Assembly (NCBI GenBank): GCA_946807835.1 | Contig: OX327696.1 | Location: 4,166,501-4,230,500 of the forward strand | Length of the DNA stretch: 64,000 nt | DNA from: Ailanthus altissimus | Taxonomy: Eukaryota; Streptophyta; Magnoliopsida; Sapindales; Simaroubaceae | Direction: 5' to 3' | Shown: positions 34,901 to 48,723 of the stretch, in pieces | Position numbering within the stretch: position 1 is the stretch's first letter | How the letters are laid out: each line of letters starts with the position of its first letter | Notes under the pieces: generated by a model | The model's input: the letters and a program-made list of their open reading frames with translations, nothing else | Database searches by the model: none | Told to the model about the DNA's origin: nothing | Translations under genes and position numbers: made by a program

Positions 34901-37900
34901 TGAAACAAAAGAATTTGAGGTTCACCTGGCATGGGATATAAAGAACTCTTTGAGTGCCACGTTGATGTGAAGAAAGGTGTCTTTCCGCGAGACTTGATGT
35001 GATATGGCGGAAGTTACTGACATCATCAACCAAATTAGATTTCTCCAACCGTTGACCAATACCATGAACCATAAAGACTAGGTGTCTAACAGGAACCTAT
35101 AGATCAATAATACAAGATTACACCACCATACGAGAAATAAAGTGCAAACAATAACATCAAAAACCCAAATTTAATTCTAATTATTGAACTCAAATTTTGA
35201 ATGTTGACAATAAATTAAATAACTCACATTGTAATGTTAATTGTTAAAAAGATTCCATAGAACAGTGAAATTGTATTAACAACAAAATTTCTCAAGAACT
35301 GGGTTCTATAAAAGCACAAACTCAACAATAATAGGTTCTACAACAAACAATGAGACACTTAATAGCTCATACACTCTGGCCATAAGAATCACTAACAATA
35401 TAATACCAAGAAACTGCCAAAAATTAATATTCAGTTTGAAGAACAAGTTCTAAAACATCATTTGGAAAACAATACCAGATGCACCCTAAGTTTCTACTCA
35501 CTTCCCTTTTTGAAGAATCCTTCTTCTCTTTTCCTTCAAAAAGATCCAGACTTGGACAAAGAAACTGAAGACAAAATTTCCCATTTTGGCAAATTAACAA
35601 GTGATCTGCACCTCTGTCAAAGGCTTAACAAACAACAAAATTACCTGCTGTCCTCCACTTTTGAACAGCCAGCACTATAGTTAACATTCATCTTCGTCAG
35701 AAGAAAAAAGGGTTGCTTTGGTTTTGTAAGGCAAAGTTGAAGTGAACCTATCCACAATATGACCATCGTGATCCACCAGTATGGATCACAAAAGTCTTGA
35801 TGGGTAAAATGCCAGAGGCTGCCCAACAACCATATTCTTCTATAACGTCTAACACCTCAATATCGCATTAAATGCTCACCATGAACTGGGCTATATTAGG
35901 TAATCATCACATACTACAAACCAGAAATCCAAGTGTTCTAAATGTACTAGTGGACAAAGAACAACAAGAAACAACTTCTTTACCACATCGTGGTTCCACA
36001 TAGTCTCCAATATTGAGGGGATTGCACTAGCCTTCTAAGGCGCCTCCAATTAAGTATTTTGATGCGTTGCACCCAACAATCTGAAAATTTCTCCACCCAG
36101 CATTCACAGGAAATTCAGTACTCTAAGGGGATGAGTTCATGTTTTTTCAGCATAAAAACCATAATTTAAACAGGATAGAAGACATAAAATTATCCATTCT
36201 TGGCTCTATGTAATGGTTTTGAGGTCCAACTAGACAATTAAAGAGATGATTACACTAAGGTGAGACATGCACCTTTCCTACCCTGGAATGGCATAAACTG
36301 TTGACTTTTCTGAGAAAAAAAGATCACATCCACCAAAAAGTGACATCCTCAACATAAATAATGACAAACACCCAGATGGCTTCCGTTTCCTTTCAAAACT
36401 CAAATTTCCACCATCTAATTAGATCTACATAATCTATCTCATCTCTAGCTAAAAGGAAACCCTAAACATCAATCACATTAAGTTCTTGATCTAAAGGTAT
36501 CTAAGAAACAAGGCAACCACATAGCCCCACTCCTTAAAAAGAGTCCACATACTTAAAGGGTTAAACTCATTGATTTGAAGGAGGATGAATAGCCAATAAT
36601 TTGTGCTAAACCCGAGAAATCAATTTGATCAACTGTAGGATGATTACAAATCTTGGGTCTAGTTGTCTCGACTCTAATGCTCATATTGTTGACACAGCTC
36701 GATGACCTTAATTTATAATATTATATTACTCTGTCACACTAATTTATAGCATACACAGGCTTCGAGGTGAGGATTAGACAGCTAGCTGGTACCCAATTAT
36801 TACCACCAAGCCAAAAATGGCAGTCAGCAAAACAGGGCTATGCTTTGACTTACAAATATATACTATTCAGTCTCCCAAAATTTATGTTTGTCCGGCAAAT
36901 AATAAGATAATTTTTAGTTGGATAATATTCATATTAATAAGATTTAAGAAAAACCAAGGATTCCTAAAGGGAAAAGTTGACAACAAAACAGAATCGGTAT
37001 AGAGAAAAGACGAGAAACAAAGACAGTAAGAAAAAGAATGTAAGAGGTTCATACCTGTGAACAATAATCATCCATTTCCTCCTCCTGCTGCTGACGTAAT
37101 TCATCCTGATGTGGTGCAATAGACATAATAATATCTTATTAACTTTATAAAAGCATAAGGCCCATCAACTGCAGTTTCAACCTAAAGCAAATCAAATTGA
37201 TGAAAACCAAGGGTGCAAGTTCCAACTGTAATTATTTAAACAAGTATCAATAACTTAGAAATCAAATTCCAAGAAAGAAATATTGGATAATCAAAATTCA
37301 GAAGAACTGCAGGGAGGGGCCATTGAACGGCTGGAAAAAATGTCCCAAGAACCAGAATCTAATGTCACATTATTGGGTTATGAACAAAAACTAAAAGCAA
37401 TTGAAGACTTCTTGCAATTGAAGCATTAAAAGGAAAGGATAAGGACCTGGCTGGGTTTTGCTGAGAGGGATTTGGAATAACCACGCCTTAACTTAATTCC
37501 ATTACCACTAAAGCTAATGACACTAGAAAACCCAGAAGCATCAACATTGAGCCAAGCCTCCCAGGTGTCATCTTCTCCAGTAAAAAGTGCATGAAGTCCC
37601 TACACGTACAACAGAGATAAGAATTTGAGAGAACATAATATTTATTCAACAGCGATAAGAATTTGAGAGAACAGAAGCCACTTTCCCACAAGAAAAGATA
37701 CATACTGGGGTAGATCCTTGCAGGTCAATTCGAGCTGCAAAAAGTCCTGAAGGTTGAAATGTTCTTCGACGCCAAACCTGGAGCAAGTCCAACTTCCTTT
37801 ACTATTCTCATATTAAGATGGGAAATATTTTACAGTAAAAATTAAAAAAAATAAATAAAGAAAGAAACTGCACAATGCTATAGTTGAAAATTCACTCCAT

Positions 37901-39684
37901 CGTAAAATTCTGTAGGTAAAAGGAGATAATGAAATTTAATTGTAAATTTAAGCACTTAGTATGCTGTGATATGCATGGACAAAAGGGAACAAGAAAAAAT
38001 ACAATATATCTTCATTCCACTTTACCAAATTAATGTATTTTTCAAAATATTAGATCCAACTATTGCAGCAAACCTTACTACGATAAGCAACCTCCAACTG
38101 TTCAGCAACATCTTCACGAATTGGAAGCCAATCAAGACCCCCTTTGCGGGCAAACCAATGACCTCTTAGAACCCGCCGGTTGTCTCCATTCCAGTAAACA
38201 GGGAAACAATGTTTCCTCACTAAATCTACCTGCAATATATTGAGGGTTTAATTTTCAATATCAAGTAAAGATTTTTTTTTTTTAAAAAAAAGAAGAATGC
38301 TTTCACATGGACAAAAATAGTCAGAAGTTCAGCTAAAAGGTTAAAAAAAAATGATCAACATAGAATCCTTGCATAACAATGCTGTCTTATACCAAAGGTA
38401 CAAAGACTTGAAGAGGGGGGAGAAAGAAAAGAAAAGAAAATGAAATAAAAGATGCCATAAGAAATGAGCTATGTTCCAGCCTAATGCAACCCATTATGGA
38501 AGCAAGAGAAATTGAAGAACTGAAAAATCACTGAGAGATACCTCATAAAGTCCTCCCTTTACAGGGACACCAACTCTTTCTTCTTCAACTTCATATAGCT
38601 CGGTTGATCGACCACCCTCTAAAGTAGAAGAATTCAATTGCAGATCTGACTTCTTACTGGAACTAGGTCGTTCTCGAGGACCTTCACTACATTCCGAATA
38701 CTCTTTCCACCAACTGGAGAGCAACTCTTCTTCTCTCTATAAATTCACATTCAACAGTAAGTGTTCAGCCTTTTGCATACCAAATTCATTAGAGCTAAGA
38801 ACACTTGATATCAAATAACCTCAACTGCCTCCTATTATGTCCCTCAGTTTCTACATATAATTTCACCAGGTCTTGCATTTATACACAGCATGAAGGTTCA
38901 AGAACCCTCAATTTTTACAAAAATTCTTTAAAACATTTTACACTATTGGATTGGTACACCTTCAACAGTTAAGATTGCATCTTACACACATTGATCATGC
39001 ACGTCAGACTTAATTCATTTGTTGAAAGTGCATTGATTCAACATTATAAAAAAATGTGTGAACAAAATCCCTCAAATTTTACATAATCTTTTAACATTAT
39101 TTTTATGCTGCTCGCACTTTCAACAGTTGACATCAAATCTAAAGCATCATTCAATTATACATTACTACCACTTTCAACAGTTGGGATGAAATTTAAAGCA
39201 TCATTTCATTATACATTACTTGAACAATGGTCTAAAAGGGATCACATAATCAATACTAAAATGAAGCTTAAAGAATTTAACAAAGAAAAAAAAAACTTGA
39301 CCTGCAAAAATGATGCCTCAATTGCAAGAGAATCTCTCATACCAAAACGAAAATAATCGCTCTTCCCCACTATCTCAGTTTTAGGAACTGAAGCAGCGAG
39401 CTCTGCATTGAACACCAAAGCCGAAATTCACATTTCATAATTAAGCATCACTAATAATTGAATCACTGAAGTAAAAAAAAAAGAAGATAAAATTGAAACT
39501 GACCATTGGGAAGTAAAGGGAGCTTGGAGAAGTACCAACGAACGTCGCCGCCATCGGAGGGGCTTATCGTCTGAGCCAAATACTTTTGCCGTCCTTTACA
39601 GTGCTCAATTTCATCCTCCAATCTCGCTATATTCGACGGCGTGTTCTTTAACAAATCTATACTCGTCTCCTCCGAATCCCTCAT
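25954..39684 (-). CDS. SGR2: SGR2, DDHD-domain phospholipase A1-like protein
   Basis: Twenty-one exons, all GT-AG, join in frame to 932 aa (Arabidopsis SGR2 is about 933): 39684-39504, 39402-39302, 38736-38542, 38229-38074, 37777-37706, 37599-37447, 37105-37055, 35096-34926, 34378-34229, 32925-32860, 32767-32213, 32022-31959, 31853-31732, 31489-31417, 30638-30536, 30289-30196, 30080-30018, 28671-28623, 28379-28276, 27108-27062, 26182-25954. Start MRDSEETSIDLLKNTPSNIA; an upstream ATG at 39723 would add a hydrophobic stretch foreign to the family. RHLVFMVHGIGQ lies at about 307-318. The lipase elbow GHSLG is at 437-441 (Ser439). Exon 11 adds a long acidic, poorly conserved linker (about 460-600). 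The DDHD domain runs from about 677: VDTFFAVGSPLG, then likely metal/active residues Asp733 (HPYDPVAYR), Asp837 (GRIDHML), His856 and Asp864. In Arabidopsis SGR2 acts at the vacuolar membrane in endodermal cells and is needed for amyloplast sedimentation and shoot gravitropism. All key residues are present, so it looks functional. Confidence 0.95.
28672..30017 (-). other. Long SGR2 intron (17)
   Basis: 1346 bp between exons 17 and 18. It holds a pyrimidine-rich tract at about 29765-29850 (read on +) but no recognised inserted element. The short frames here are chance. Confidence 0.6.
32926..34228 (-). other. Long SGR2 intron (9)
   Basis: 1303 bp between exons 9 and 10, with no recognised gene or transposon inside. 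A doubled phrase (gccttccagtgtaa) occurs near 34060 and 34100. Confidence 0.55.
35097..37054 (-). other. Longest SGR2 intron (7)
   Basis: 1958 bp between exons 7 and 8. No coding sequence or clear transposon was recognised. If an old insertion enlarged it, its ends are no longer visible. Confidence 0.55.
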
Positions 39685-39723
39685 TTTTATTAAAAAAAAA
39701 ATTTTAAAAAGAAAAAAAATCAA

Positions 39724-40863
39724 TTGCTGTTCGATTTTTCAGACACGAGTCTGTAAATAAGCAAAATGGTGACTGACAGGTTGGTGAAAAATTGAACCTC
39801 AGGTATTGAATTGAATAAGAAGAATGATAATCATCTTTCTACCTCTTAGAAATGGCAGTTGCGTGCCTCTTTCCCATTTTTGCTTTTTGCTGTTATTTTT
39901 TTTAAAATGAGGTAATAACATTTGAGACCCTAAATTTTACCCTAAAGGCAAAATAAATGATAATATGAAACATTTTATCCAACAGGTCCTGCTCTTATCA
40001 ATTGTTAAAGAGTATTATAAGTTACCTCCCCTGTATTATAAGCTCTTGACATCTCTCCGTTGATAATCCAACACTTTTAAGGGCATTCTAGTAATTTACA
40101 ATGAAAAATATATTCTTCCCAGCATCTTTAAATAACTTGAGCCATTTTTTTTTTAAATAGAAAGTAAAATAATATTTATAAAAAAAAATTGAATGTTCCG
40201 TTCATCCACCGTCTTAGTTGCCATCTAATTACCACAAAGTCAATCAAATTGAAATTGAAACTCCAATTTTTTTTTTTAAAAAGAAAGTTTATAGCAAATA
40301 ATGTCAAATTGTGACTCGTGGTCAACCAAAAATTAACCTAATTCAAATTCAAATCAAACAAAACTTATAAGTAAACCTAAAAAGAATATTATCAATAGAT
40401 ATAATGCATTGGTGGCATGTAAGAGTAGCAATTTTCAAATTCAAATTCAAATTTTGGTTAATCCAAATCTAAATCTAAATATTTTGATATTATTTTAAAA
40501 TCCAGTTTGTACTCAAATTTTTTGAGTAGAGGCTGAGACTGAGTTGAAGTCCAGATTAAATTTGATAACTCAACTTGAATTTTAACTCAATTTTTTTTTT
40601 CCACATTTTCTTAATAACACTCCATTCAATACACAATATACATAAAAGTCCACTAATCACTGCATATCGTGATAGAGACACACTTTAAAAAATAACAAAT
40701 AATTAATAATCAACTCAAATTAAATATGTACAAATATATTTGAATTGTTAAATTTATTTTGTAATAGGTGAATTGAGCTTGAGAGAGAGACCAAGGAGAG
40801 TATCGCGTTAGACACTTAAACCTAAGAGAGAGATCTGTTGCAAGTTGATGAATGGTGACGACC
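39724..40863. promoter_or_regulatory. Upstream region of SGR2
   Basis: Immediate 5' region of the - strand gene, AT-rich. It includes a dispersed-repeat phrase (acctcccctgtattataagc, about 40024-40043) shared with other places in the window. No TATA box or other element can be assigned with confidence. Confidence 0.3.
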
Positions 40864-41041
40864 AATAATATTACATATTTTAAATTTTAAATCTTAAATA
40901 AAGTGTCAAATAATTATTAGGTGATTAATATTTATAATTTTTAAATTTACTCATTATATTTTTTTTTTTATTCAATGACTGCTTGACACATCATTTGAAG
41001 TATAAAATTTGAGATAAAATTTAAAAAATATATCATTACTT
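40864..41041. mobile_element. MITE family A, copy 3
   Basis: Foldback layout: aataatattacatattttaa, then gtgtcaaataattattaggt, then the inverted gcttgacacatcatttgaag and a tail ...atatatcattact that mirrors the start. Confidence 0.6.
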
Positions 41042-42470
41042 GAGTGATGACAAACAACAGAGAAAAAAATTTGATAATAAAAATGAGATTGAAATGTGAG
41101 AGTGAGACCATGAGAGACGACACGAACTTGATAATAAAGAGTCTAACCAAATAAGAGAAAGGCGATTCAAAATTATTGAATTGTGAATGAATTGAAAATT
41201 TTTCAAGATTTTTTAAAAATTAGGAGAAAAATTTGAGTTTTTGATTCATAACTTTTTGAATCTTAAAAATTTAAATTTGAACCCCATTTATAAACTATAG
41301 AAAAAGAAATTGAATAAAAAAATTTAAAATGTTCAAATTTTTTTTAAATTTTTCATTTTTTTTAACTTTGAGTATAGATTTAAATTTTTTTTTTTTGCCA
41401 TCCCTAATAGCCTATGGGTGGCCAATAAGTACGTGGGTTAATGAATTAATAATTTTAGAAAAAATAAAAAAATAATAAAGTACGGATATCTATAAAGCTT
41501 CCCTAGTTTCAACTTTCTCTTTGAATACAATCCCTTACCAGAAGATTGAATACATGACTCTGAAGCAAATATCTCCACGAATTCAAAGCCAAATTAATTA
41601 GTGAATTTTATTAACATGGGGCTTAGTAGGATGCTAGTTTGAGGAGAGAATAAATTTTGCAAGAGAAAAAATGGCCAACTTAAAAGAGGGAGCACTTGTT
41701 TTCTTTTTCACTGTAGAAAAGGGCAAATGAATAATTTTGTAAGATTCTGTTAAAGTTGTGGTGATGGAATATTGATAAGAAGGGGAGGTAAGTGTCTATT
41801 TTCCAATTACGAATATCTAACTGAAAATTTTCCAATCACAAAGGAGGTGATTGATAATACCCAGATGTATTAGAAAACGTAAAAAAAAAGTATTAGTTTA
41901 ATTTTTTTTTAAAAAAAACTCTACTTTTTCATAAATATATATTTTTAAATTTTAATATTGTGAATTTTTAATAACAAAAGTAAGAGAGTTTTCCAACATT
42001 AAATTATTTAAAATATTTTTATTTTATTTAAAATTTAAAATTTTAATTATCTAATTTAAAGAAATTTATTTATTATAATAATTACATAACAACCAAATAA
42101 TTAATATTTTATTATTATTAAATTTGTTTATGAAAGTTTTACTAATTTTAGAGAAATTCCACTTAAATAAGTTCTATTTAAGAAAAAAAAAAAAGTCAAA
42201 CCTTCTACTTTAGGATTTGTCAAATAATTAAAATTTTGAAATGCGATCTACATACAACTAAACACAGTAATTATTAAATTTAACAATTGAAATTTCGACA
42301 AAAGGATTTGATGGAATTGAACATTTAATATTTCCTTGGACTGCACCCAGTTGCTTTGCTAGGACGTAAAGATCGTGCATCCTTAACTAAAGGTGAAGAG
42401 ATCGAGTTGGCAACAATTTAAGGTATTATAAATATATTTTTATTTTATGAGGGTAATTGATTTTTTTATT
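41042..42470. other. AT-rich intergenic DNA
   Basis: Contains an old dispersed-repeat fragment around 41650-41870 (gaaggggaggtaagtgtcta, cacaaaggaggtgattgata). No coding signal. Confidence 0.4.
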
Positions 42471-42479
42471 TTAGAAATA

Positions 42480-42820
42480 TAAATTTAGAGTATTTAAGTT
42501 AAGTGTTAATTGATGTATAATTTATTAAGTATATTAAGTATTAAGTGATATATAATTTTAATAAATATATATAATATAATATTTGTTTTTTTATTATAAA
42601 ATTGTGAGTTTGAGTATATTTAAGTGTTAAATGATGTATAGTATAAATTTAAATATATTTAAGTATTAAGTGATATATAATTTTGATAAATGTATATATT
42701 TGAGGTGCGTGTTTGGATGTATTTAAATATTAAATAATGTATAATATAAATTTAAATGTATTTAAGTGTTAAGTGATATATAATTTTAATAAATTTATAT
42801 ATTGTATAATAGATATTTGA
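42480..42820. repeat. AT-rich tandem repeat, about three units
   Basis: Units of roughly 110-130 bp. Each contains aagtgttaa(a/t)tgatgtata, aagtattaagtgatatataa and ttttaataaat(a/t)tatata. Confidence 0.6.
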
Positions 42821-42844
42821 TATAATATTAGTCTTTAAAAAATA

Positions 42845-43000
42845 TTTTAACCAAAAACAGAGCCCTTATCCTGTGAAAATCGAAAATCACTTCTTGAATC
42901 ATTCGTCGAAAGCATATTTGAAAGTATTTCCTTGGACTTGAACCAAAAGCAGAGCCCTTATCCTGCAAAAATCACTTCTTGTATCACTCATTGAATGCGA
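42845..43000. repeat. Tandem duplication, about 92-bp spacing
   Basis: accaaaaacagagcccttat at about 42850 recurs as accaaaagcagagcccttat at about 42942, followed in both by cctg, a run of aaaatc and acttcttg. Non-coding. Confidence 0.65.
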
Positions 43001-44040
43001 AATCCTGCGAGTTTTATAGGTTAAATTTTGGCTGGAGAATTTTGGTTTTAAAAAATGACATTATAATTGTATATGACATAATGATAAAGAACAAACAAGC
43101 AGTATATTTTTATTTTCAATTTTGGAGGCAAATAGCATTTGTTTATATTTCAAAGACTATGGGTAGCAAATCGCAATTCTAGTCGAACTCGTATTAAAGT
43201 TTTAACTCAAAATTAAATTGAGTTAGATAGTGTTGAAGTTTTCTAATATTTTGATTTAAGTGGCACCGAAAATTAAAATTAAAATTAAAATTAATTATTT
43301 TTATTTTTAATAATTCTATTATTTGAAAATTAAACTTAAATATACCTAATCAAATTTAAAAGATGAAATACTGTTATCACTTTACAATATTTTAAGATTA
43401 AACTTTGTAAGTGAAACTATTTTGAATTGGTAAATTGATATTATTGGAAGAATCATCATCTCTTTGTAAGATTAAATTTAAGTGAAGAATTTTAATTAAA
43501 TTTAATTTTAAACTCTAATCTTTATGTGTGGCGAAATAATCAAAATATTAACAACAAAAAAAAAAGTAAGAATATAAAATAGATAATTAAGAGTACAACA
43601 CAATTAGTTATGTAATTCAGCCAATTGCCTACGTTTACGGTGAATTTAAGGATTTTAACCTCTTTTATTAATTCTTTAGAGAATTTACAAGAAAATACAA
43701 TGAAGAACACTAAAAAAGAATCTAATGTTTAGTGTACTTTTACTATCATATGAATAATGAACACCCAAACAACAATTCACTCTATTGCACACAAACACTT
43801 AGTGTCTATCTAATTTTTTTCTTTCTTAGAGTTTTTCTTAATGCTTGATTTTCAAACTAAAGAGTTTAAAAGGATTTATATAAGAGTTATTTCGTGCTTA
43901 CTAACTTTAATCCTAATTGGAATAAGAGTTCACATGTTTTAGAAATTCAAAACTCAGAAAACTTAAGCTAAAACAGACTTCCTCATTATAGTGCTGTAGC
44001 ACTGGGTGGCTGGCGCTGTACTCATGGGTTTCCAATAAGG

Positions 44041-44290
44041 GTAGGCATTTTTGAGTTCGGGTCGGGTTCAAAAATTTCCGATCCCTACCCGAATCTGATC
44101 GGGACGACAAAATGTGTCCTGTTCGGGACACATTTTGGGTCGGGACAATTCTCGTCCCGATATCGGGATGAGTCAAAAAATCCCGATTTTGTTTTTTAAA
44201 AACATATTTGTTTGAAAATGACGCCATTTTAATTCAGGACAAGTCGAGTCGGGATAATTCGGGACTATTTGGGACGGTTCGAGTCGAGAT
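44041..44290. repeat. hAT subterminal region (3' side of transposase)
   Basis: Dense cgggtcggg, cccgac and tcgggac words plus a strong hairpin, aaaatgtgtcc / gggacacatttt, at about 44109-44137. These are probably transposase binding sites. The short frames here are shadows of this composition. Confidence 0.6.
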
Positions 44291-45891
44291 GTATTGGGAA
44301 AGTTCAAGTCAGATCGAAAATTTTCGAATTTAATTTTTTTTTAAAATGAAATAAATTTAATAAATTATGTGAATACACATTGACTTAACATTCACATTCA
44401 ATAATTTGTTAATGTTAAATTCAAATTGAATTATTCTAATTTTAATAATTATTATAATATTTAATAAATTTGTTAATATTATTATTCTAAATTCAATATG
44501 AATATAAATTACGTGAAATATTATAATTTGATTAATTTGAAAATCAATTCACTTCAATTAAAATTCAATGACATAAAATATTGTTATTATCATTTTGAGA
44601 TCGATTCATTTCTAATCCAATTACTTAAAATATTATCAATTTAAATTCAATTTCAAGTTGAAATACGTTAAATATTTTAATTTAAAATGTTATTTTAATT
44701 TCAATTACATTAAATATCATAAATTTGAATTACGTTAAATATTATTATTTAAAATTAAATTACGTAAAATATTATAATTTGATTACTTTTAAAATCGATT
44801 TGTTTCAAATTTCAATTTCAAATCTAATTGTGTAAAATGTTGTCATTTTGAATTCAATTTTCAATTGAAATACGTTAAATATTATAAGTTGAAACTTATA
44901 ATATTGTTTCGATTTTAATTAAATTATATATCATAGATTTGAATTATGTTAATTTGATTATTTAAAATTAAATTACATGGTGAAATATTATAATTTGATT
45001 AATTTTGAGATCGATTCATTCCAAATTCACATACTTAAAATATTGTCATTTTAAATGCAATTTTAAATTGAAATAAGTTAAATATTTTAATTTGAAATGT
45101 TGTTTCCATTTTCAATTACGTTAAATATCATGAATTTGAATTACGTTAAACGTCATTATTTAAAATTAAATTATATGGTGAAATATTATAATTTGATTAA
45201 TTTTGAGATCGATTCGTTTCATTTTAAAATCCAATTGCATAAAATGTTGTCATTTTAATTTTTGAATCTAATTTTCAATTGAAATACGTTTATTTAGTTT
45301 TAAGAAATTTTGGACAAAACCTCTCCTTATTTTTGGACATTCCATTAATTTAATTATAATAACTTGTTAAATATTATAGGTTTGTAACACTTCAATATAA
45401 TTCTAAATATTTTATTCTACCAAATCCTAACCATTAAACTAACTCCAAATTACACTTTTCTAACAAATAGCAATAAAATAATCACATTCACATTCACATA
45501 TCATAACCAACTACAATACAACATAATAATTAACAACATTCTAGAAAGCAATATAAATCAAATAAAAGATTAAGTTCAAAATTTAATAATTTATGAAGCA
45601 TTAATCCTTCGCACACGCAATAGTTGGCGTTTGATAACCTACAAGGATGCATAAAAAAAAATTAACACATTATTACACTAATAGAACATATGAATAAAAA
45701 TTAAAAAATTGAATTATTGAAATTTGATTTATTACTAACGAAGTAAAAATGAATAACATGATTTATTGCTGATGTAGTACAGGTGCTTGTGGACGCTCTT
45801 GCATCGACAAATGAGTAAACTCTACACGAAAAAAAAAACAAGTAAAAATGTACGCACATAAGTATAAATATTTAAATTTTATTATAGTAAT
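44291..45891. repeat. AT-rich internal hAT DNA with degenerate repeats
   Basis: Words like attacgttaaatatt, gattaattttgagatcgatt and aaattgaaatacgttaaata recur many times between 44390 and 45300. This is a decayed tandem repeat in the 3' non-coding part of the hAT. Confidence 0.55.
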
Positions 45892-48095
45892 TCACATTGT
45901 TTTACTTGTTTTCAGTTGGTCATAATATTCAACATCTGCAAGCAATCCTTCTTCTTGCTTCGCTTTATCCATTAAGAGCGAAGATCGTATCTAATTTTGT
46001 CCACATATCAAGCCATCAACTACCTTCGGAGTTAACAAACTCCGAAATGAATCAAGAATTCGACTTTCGGTACTGAAAGCTGACTCAGAGGCCACAGTAG
46101 ATACAAGTATAGCAAGTACATCTCTAGCTATACGTGACAAAATCGGATATCTCTCGGCATTTAACATTCACCGCTATAAAACATCAAAACGCGGGTTGCC
46201 AGAATTCTCTAGTTTATCCATGAAGTATTTTTTCACCTAACGCATTTCTTTCAAATCATTATTGTCCTCTACAAGCTCAATGTATTCACTCCAAGGGTCA
46301 TCACGCCGCATAATATTTGGAACTAGTGAGGTCGAAGGGCTATCAAATACTTATGACTGTGAAACAATTATACTACTAGTATTACTACTCCTACCACTAA
46401 CAACAGTACCACTAGCAGTAGATGCATCACACTGTGATTTGCCATGCAATGCACTATAGGCTTCATAAAGCCTAAACAATAACTCTTTACTGAGATGTTT
46501 CATTTCTTCAATTTTTGCATTGTCATTACCAAAGAGTTTTGCAAAACAAAATCCAAGGAACTGCATTTTATGCCGTGGATCAAGTAAAGTACCTATTATC
46601 AAAATCTTATTAATCTTCTTTGTGGATTCCCAATATTTATCAAATTTTGACCTTATCTTGTTTGTCATGTCTCCCAAAGAAAAGTTATTACTCTGACTCA
46701 TTTTTGTTAAGCACAAATGTATCATGTAAATCTCATTGAAATAGTATGTAGAGGTAACACTAAATGAAGTACTGAATTTTAATGTTGCTTTATTTAAAGA
46801 TTACAAAAATAACACAAAATGCTCAACATTCTCCCAATTTGAACTGACTTGTGGCCCTTGTCTTTTCTTTTCATTTTTCTCTTCTAAAAAATAACTTTCA
46901 TATAGAGGATCATTATCTGCCATCAAATTAAAAGCCTTCTAAAATTTCAATGCAGTCGTTAACATTAAATAGGTAGAATTCTACCTAGTTGGCACATTTA
47001 ACACTACACTTCCCTTATACTTAATCTTCTCCTTTTTCACATAATAATTAAAGACTTGCAATCGCGATCCAAAAGATCTAACATATTTTATTGTATTTTG
47101 TATAGAAATAATGTTCTCATTTAAATCTTTAATCCATCTGTTACAATCAAGTTTAAAATGTGCGCATAACACCGCACATGCATGTATTCCCTATTCAAAA
47201 TCAAAGAATCTTCTCTTTGAATTTTCAATCTCTTCTTCAAATGAGATAAGGCAACATCATTAGCACTAGCATTATCAATTGTTACACAAAATACTTTATC
47301 AATATTCTAATCTAACAAACAATCCTCCAACTACTTCTCGATTGTATCTCTTTTATGATTTAAAATGAGGGCAAAGCTCAAAATCCTCTTATGCAAATGC
47401 CAATGACTATCTATAAAGTGAGCTATAACAACTATATAACTATTATTATGAATGGAAGTTTAAATGTCAGTGGTCAAACTCACTCGTTGCCCATTAATTA
47501 AACTCTTCAATAAGCATTTCTTTAAATCAAACAACTTAACTGCATCTCTTGTTATAGTTCTACTAGATGGAACATCAAATCTAGGAACTATCACTTTGTT
47601 ATAATATTGAAATCCAGTATTCTCCACAAAACTAAAAGGTAGCTCATCCATCATTACCATTTTAACAAGAGCTTCTCGAAATACAGTTTGACTTCATCAT
47701 TTGGATAAAACATTACTACCATCTCATTCTTTCCAGTAAGTTCTTTACCAAAAACTTGTTATTAATCATCAATCATCTTCTTATTATACTCGATATATCT
47801 CTTTAAGTGCTTTAACATACCACTGATTCCATGAAGCACTGAATGACAACTAATCAACTTACCACAATGATTACACTTTGCTTTGTCTATTAACATTTTA
47901 CTATTTTTAAGTGCAACCATGCTTTTGATCTTTGTGTCGATGCTTGTGGCACAAACTTTCTCTTTTTTCATTAGAGCGTGGTAGAAAGGAAGCTTTTTCT
48001 ACCTTACCTGTATCTCTTTCATAATCATCTTCAAAATTTGATTAAGAATGTAAGTCCACAAAATTATTACCAGTTGAACTTGAATCTGAGTCCAT
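45892..48095 (-). pseudogene. hAT transposase (BED zinc finger, RNase H-like, hAT dimerisation)
   Basis: Read on the - strand from an ATG at 48095: an acidic/Ser start, then a BED-type finger at about 47760-47890 (KCNHCGKLISCHSVLHGISG followed by MLKHLKR). Next come DELPFSFVENTGFQYYNKVI and RVSLTTDI near 47460-47650, the catalytic region with VFCVTIDNASANDVALSHLK near 47230-47300, and DPRHKMQFLGFCF with its surroundings at 46530-46600. The C-terminal dimerisation domain is at about 45990-46210, with ARDVLAILVSTVASESAFST. The domain order and length are those of a complete RICESLEEPER-like plant hAT transposase. Several in-frame stops (for example after TTDI, and one replacing the expected Trp in the final GQ.W motif) and small frame changes disable it. 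The stop is at 45894-45892. Confidence 0.85.
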
Positions 48096-48723
48096 TATCT
48101 ACAAATAATGCATATTTATAGATACATACATAAGAACCTCAAATCTAGATGACCATAAATAGTCACGATATAGCAAAATTGATGAAGTTGAGATTAAATG
48201 AAATGAATGTTGATGATATCTATAAGAAGACAATGAATAATTTCTTGAAACAACCAAATTAGCCACAACAGTAAAGAAAAGAAAATATGTAAGTTGAAAA
48301 CAACATACCATAATGCAAAAGCTTCCAAAAGTTATCCTAAAATTTCAGAAAGTTGATTGGTGTTCAATATTGTTTTGGCATAGTATGAAACCCTCAGGCT
48401 TCAGGAAAACAATATAAAAATCCCGAGTCAATTAACCAATAGTCACTTAAGAAATTCCACAAGTTTTGAGGGGAAGAAAACCTAATCATCTACTTTTTTT
48501 CATAAGCAATATACATCATTTTGTTTAAGAGGATTTTAAGAAAGCCACTTTACTTCTAAAAAACATATTTAAAAACAAAAACAAAAACAAAAAATAGAAT
48601 AATGGATTCATACTACAAGCTGGCATATTAGTAAGATTCGTGTATATAAAAGTACACTCCAGATTGACAAAAGCTATTAAAAGATTACAATGCATAAAAT
48701 TCAGAGGAAAAAACTTAATTTAC

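Noticed and set aside
46262..46459. Open frame on + inside the hAT
   Set aside because: Shadow of the hAT transposase on the - strand.
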